Positions 5,586-7,632 of a stretch of DNA of 7,632 nucleotides are shown piece by piece. Source of the DNA: Thiomonas sp. GTDB taxonomy: Bacteria > Pseudomonadota > Gammaproteobacteria > Burkholderiales > Burkholderiaceae_C. A program made the translations under genes and the position numbers. Numbering within the stretch: the stretch's first letter is position 1; the number at the start of each line of letters is the position of its first letter. The DNA lies in NCBI GenBank assembly GCA_028706735.1, contig JAQTVS010000124.1:1-7632 (forward strand), given 5' to 3'. The notes under the pieces are model-generated. The model had not been told where the DNA came from. It worked only from the letters and a program-made list of their open reading frames with translations, and ran no database searches.

Positions 5586-5652
5586 CGGCAATCTGTCGCA
5601 GATGCCGTGGCTTTCTGTGCTCAATCTGCGACAGCCCGGCGCACCCGCGCCG
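5586..5652. promoter_or_regulatory. overlapping inverted repeats upstream of nadC
   Basis: CTGTCGCAGAT (5593-5603) and ATCTGCGACAG (5624-5634) are an 11-bp perfect inverted repeat with a 20-nt spacer; arm centres are 31 bp apart, about three helical turns. The left arm also belongs to a competing local hairpin: CGGCA (5586-5590) pairs with TGCCG (5603-5607) and TCTG (5592-5595) with CAGA (5599-5602), with A5591 bulged and a TCG loop. The two structures cannot form together. A third small stem, CGGCGC / GCGCCG (5637-5642, 5647-5652), follows. The block ends 69 bp before the nadC start. It could be an operator for an NAD-biosynthesis repressor or, if transcribed, an alternating RNA structure. 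No T-tract follows, so a terminator switch is unlikely. The rest of the 5441-5721 gap shows no gene. Confidence 0.6.
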
Positions 5653-5676
5653 ACCGGAATGGTTTGTCAATCCGCC

Positions 5677-5682
5677 TACACT
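5677..5682 (+). promoter_or_regulatory. candidate -10 element (TACACT) for nadC-nadA
   Basis: TACACT matches four of six TATAAT positions and would start transcription about 33 bases before nadC, giving a short normal leader. No good -35 hexamer is found at 16-18 bp; TTGTCA (5664-5669) is too close. If this promoter is right, the inverted repeats at 5586-5634 lie upstream of it and act as DNA sites rather than RNA. An alternative, TTGTCA (5490-5495) with GATAAC at 18 bp (5514-5519), would give a long leader containing them. Confidence 0.3.
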
Positions 5683-5721
5683 GCAACGCTTTTGAGCCTG
5701 TAACGACGAAAGGCGATCACC

Positions 5722-6561
5722 ATGATGGATGTGCACACCTTGGCCGCACGCGATGTGCGGCGGGCTTTGGAGGAGGATCTGGGCGCGGGGGATCTGACCG
5801 CTTCGCTCATCGACCCGCAGGCCCTGGCTCACGCCACGGTGCGCAGCCGAGAAGCGGCGCGGCTGTGCGGCACGCCGTGGGCAAACGCCTGTGTGCGGGC
5901 GCTCGACCCCTCGGCGCATCTGGAGTGGTTGGCGCCTGAAGGCGCCAAGTTGGAAGCAGATGCCGTATTTTTAGAGCTGCGGGGACATGCGCGGGCGCTG
6001 CTCAGCGCCGAGCGCACGATGCTCAACTTCCTGCAACTGCTCAGCGCGGTGGCCACGCGCACCGCGCAGTATGTGGACGTGGTGCGGGGCACGCGGGCGC
6101 AGATCGTCGATACCCGAAAAACCCTGCCGGGCTTGCGTCTGGCGCAGAAATACGCGGTGCGTGTGGGCGGCGGAATGAATCACCGCATCGGCCTGTTCGA
6201 CGCTGTGCTGATCAAGGAAAACCATATCGCCGCCGCAGGCGGGGTGGCGCCGGCGCTGCAAAGGGCGCAGGCGGTGGCGGCGCAGGCACAGTTCATCCAG
6301 ATCGAGGTGGAAACCCTGGCGCAGCTCGACGAGGCCCTGCGCGCAGGCGCGCGCATGGTGCTGCTGGACAATATGTCGCTCGATCAATTGCGCGAGGCGG
6401 TCCGCCTCACAGGACAGCGCGCCATGCTGGAAGTCTCGGGCGGGGTGGATTTGCAGACAGTGCGCGCCATTGCAGAAACCGGAGTGGACCGCATCTCCGT
6501 GGGCAAGCTGACCAAGGACGTGCAGGCCATCGATCTGTCGATGCGCTTCACCGCGCTTTGA
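5722..6561 (+). CDS. nadC: nicotinate-nucleotide pyrophosphorylase (carboxylating), quinolinate phosphoribosyltransferase
   Basis: NadC converts quinolinate and PRPP to nicotinate mononucleotide, CO2 and pyrophosphate, joining the de novo NAD pathway to the shared steps. The 279-residue length is typical. The N-terminal domain contains E-E-D-L-G-A-G-D-L-T. The barrel holds the substrate-binding signatures E-R-T-M-L-N-F-L, D130-T-R132-K133-T-L-P-G, K143-Y-A-V-R-V-G-G-G-M-N-H154-R155, K165-E-N-H168, E195-V-E197, L-L-D216-N-M-S, S-G-G-V, and the phosphate-binding end I-S-V-G-K-L-T-K. No expected residue is missing. AAAGG eight bases upstream supports the ATG at 5722; a second ATG follows at once at 5725. 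nadA begins 50 bp downstream on the same strand with no terminator between, so the two are most likely co-transcribed. The divergent Crp/Fnr-type gene shares the upstream region. Confidence 0.97.
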   Translation: MMDVHTLAARDVRRALEEDLGAGDLTASLIDPQALAHATVRSREAARLCGTPWANACVRALDPSAHLEWLAPEGAKLEADAVFLELRGHARALLSAERTMLNFLQLLSAVATRTAQYVDVVRGTRAQIVDTRKTLPGLRLAQKYAVRVGGGMNHRIGLFDAVLIKENHIAAAGGVAPALQRAQAVAAQAQFIQIEVETLAQLDEALRAGARMVLLDNMSLDQLREAVRLTGQRAMLEVSGGVDLQTVRAIAETGVDRISVGKLTKDVQAIDLSMRFTAL

Positions 6562-6600
6562 GCTTCGCTGTCCTTTGATCCGCTGCGCAATCACAGACCC

Positions 6601-6606
6601 AGGAGG
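6601..6606 (+). promoter_or_regulatory. strong ribosome-binding site of nadA (AGGAGG)
   Basis: A full consensus AGGAGG sits five bases before the nadA ATG at 6612. It is the best Shine-Dalgarno sequence in the window and fixes the nadA start. Confidence 0.85.
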
Positions 6607-6611
6607 TTCGC

Positions 6612-7632
6612 ATGTCCGCCACGTTTCCCATCGCATTTGACAGCCCGGTCACCGGCGCCGCGCAGGCCTGGGCGCGCGTGCCCGAAGAGCCCAGCCCCGC
6701 CGAGCGCGACGCGCTGATGGCGCGCTGCGCGCAACTGCTGCGCACACAGGACGCCGCGCTGGTGGCGCATTACTACACCCACCCCGATCTGCAGGATCTG
6801 GCGCTGGCCACTGGCGGCCTGGTGGCGGACTCTTTGGAAATGGCGCGCTTCGGCGCGCGCCACGCCGCCAGCACTCTGGTGGTTGCCGGGGTGCGCTTCA
6901 TGGGCGAGACCGCCAAGATGCTGTCGATGGACAAGCGCGTGCTCATGCCCGACCTCGATGCCAATTGCTCGCTCGATTTGGGCTGCCCCGCGCCGCAGTT
7001 CAGCGCCTTCTGCGACGCCCACCCCGAACGCACCGTGGTGGTCTACGCCAACACCAGCGCGGCGGTGAAGGCGCGGGCGGACTGGGTGGTGACTTCGAGC
7101 TGCGCGCTTGACATCGTGGCGCATCTGCACGCCCGCGGCGAAAAAATCCTGTGGGCGCCAGACCGCCATCTGGGCGGCTATATCCAGCGCGAAACCGGCG
7201 CCGACATGCTGCTGTGGCAGGGCTCCTGCATCGTCCATGATGAATTCAAGGCGCTGGAACTCGAACTGCTCAAGGCTGAACGGCCAAACGCCCGCGTGCT
7301 GGTGCATCCGGAAAGCCCGGCTGCCGTGGTCGCCCTGGCCGACGTGGTGGGCTCGACCTCGCAGATTCTCAAGGCGGCGCGCGAACTCGACGCGCCAGAG
7401 TTCATCGTCGCCACGGATGCTGGCATGTTCCACGCCCTGCAGCAGCAAAACCCCGGCAAGACCTTCATCCCCGCGCCCACCGCAGGCAATGCCGCCACCT
7501 GCAAGAGCTGTGCGCATTGCCCGTGGATGGCGATGAACAGCCTGGCCGGTCTGGCGCGCGTGCTGGAAACCGGCGACAACGCCATCGAACTCGACACCGC
7601 CCTGGCCGCACGCGCCCGCCTGCCGGTGCAGC
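6612..7632 (+). CDS. nadA: quinolinate synthase NadA (C-terminus beyond window)
   Basis: NadA condenses iminoaspartate (made by NadB, not in this window) with dihydroxyacetone phosphate to quinolinate, using an oxygen-sensitive [4Fe-4S] cluster with one non-cysteine-ligated iron as Lewis acid. The frame runs unbroken from the ATG at 6612 to the right edge, 340 codons, so only the tail is missing (E. coli NadA has 347 residues). C119 (D-A-N-C-S-L), C206 ([10 protein letters not shown]) and C303, the last of the C297-x-x-C300-x-x-C303-P-W-M-A-M-N motif, align with E. coli Cys113, Cys200 and Cys297, each offset by exactly six. Other family blocks are H53-Y-Y-T-H-P, the V-A-D-S-L segment, [27 protein letters not shown] and H-P-E-S-P. 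The enzyme appears active. AGGAGG fixes the start, and nadC lies 50 bp upstream in the same operon. Confidence 0.97.
   Translation, partial: MSATFPIAFDSPVTGAAQAWARVPEEPSPAERDALMARCAQLLRTQDAALVAHYYTHPDLQDLALATGGLVADSLEMARFGARHAASTLVVAGVRFMGETAKMLSMDKRVLMPDLDANCSLDLGCPAPQFSAFCDAHPERTVVVYANTSAAVKARADWVVTSSCALDIVAHLHARGEKILWAPDRHLGGYIQRETGADMLLWQGSCIVHDEFKALELELLKAERPNARVLVHPESPAAVVALADVVGSTSQILKAARELDAPEFIVATDAGMFHALQQQNPGKTFIPAPTAGNAATCKSCAHCPWMAMNSLAGLARVLETGDNAIELDTALAARARLPVQ

Noticed and set aside
5586..5652. Riboswitch or terminator/antiterminator attenuator
   Set aside because: There is no T-tract after any stem and no resemblance to a known riboswitch core. The nearest candidate promoter lies downstream, so transcription of this stretch is not established.
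5548..5919. 123-codon minus-strand open frame in the nadC upstream region
   Set aside because: Its start lies inside nadC antisense, and it has no motif or sensible ribosome-binding site.
6591..7517. 308-codon minus-strand open frame opposite nadA
   Set aside because: It is antisense to intact nadA, His/Ala/Gly-rich with no motif, and is a typical shadow.

Overview
The window is GC-rich bacterial chromosome and reads as a betaproteobacterium of the order Burkholderiales. This rests on the amino-acid style of the proteins, a DUF1841 gene, an FNR-type regulator with a C-X2-C N-terminus, and a structured intergenic repeat of a kind I associate with that order. A Thiomonas-like organism is my best guess, from memory of protein style only; no search was run. 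Every gene found is a housekeeping or common accessory gene. I see no mobile element, CRISPR array, tRNA, rRNA or defence cassette.

Layout. (1) 1-579, minus: an alpha/beta hydrolase cut off by the left edge. (2) 658-2382, plus: recJ, divergent from the hydrolase across a 78-bp gap that holds a 7-bp inverted repeat and the palindrome TGACGTCA touching the recJ start codon. (3) 2391-2614: three tandem copies of a 77/78-bp GC-rich hairpin repeat between the convergent recJ and DUF1841 genes. (4) 2633-3061, minus: a DUF1841 protein. (5) 3194-3784, plus: a RutE-type flavin reductase, divergent from DUF1841. (6) 3870-4490, plus: a small orphan ParA-type ATPase with an 8-bp inverted repeat just upstream. 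(7) 4504-4542: an intrinsic terminator serving the minus-strand regulator gene. (8) 4625-5440, minus: a Crp/Fnr-family regulator with an FNR-type recognition helix (E-x-x-S-R) but an incomplete FNR cysteine set. (9) 5441-5721: a 281-bp intergenic region, locally AT-rich, with a TTGACA promoter for the regulator, a possible FNR-like site over its start region, and overlapping inverted repeats upstream of nadC. (10) 5722-6561 and 6612 to the right edge, plus: nadC and nadA, quinolinate phosphoribosyltransferase and the [4Fe-4S] enzyme quinolinate synthase, in one apparent operon.

How they fit together. nadC and nadA are successive steps of de novo NAD synthesis: NadA makes quinolinate and NadC converts it to nicotinate mononucleotide. 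The divergent regulator shares their intergenic region, so oxygen- or redox-linked control of a pathway with an oxygen-labile Fe-S enzyme is a reasonable hypothesis, not shown by the sequence. The other genes look functionally unrelated. The points most worth a second look are the overlapping inverted repeats before nadC, the regulator's altered cysteine pattern together with its own candidate site, the tandem repeat array, and the structured, Shine-Dalgarno-poor starts of recJ and the hydrolase. Several long open frames (antisense to recJ, parA, the regulator and nadA) are high-GC shadows and were left out.
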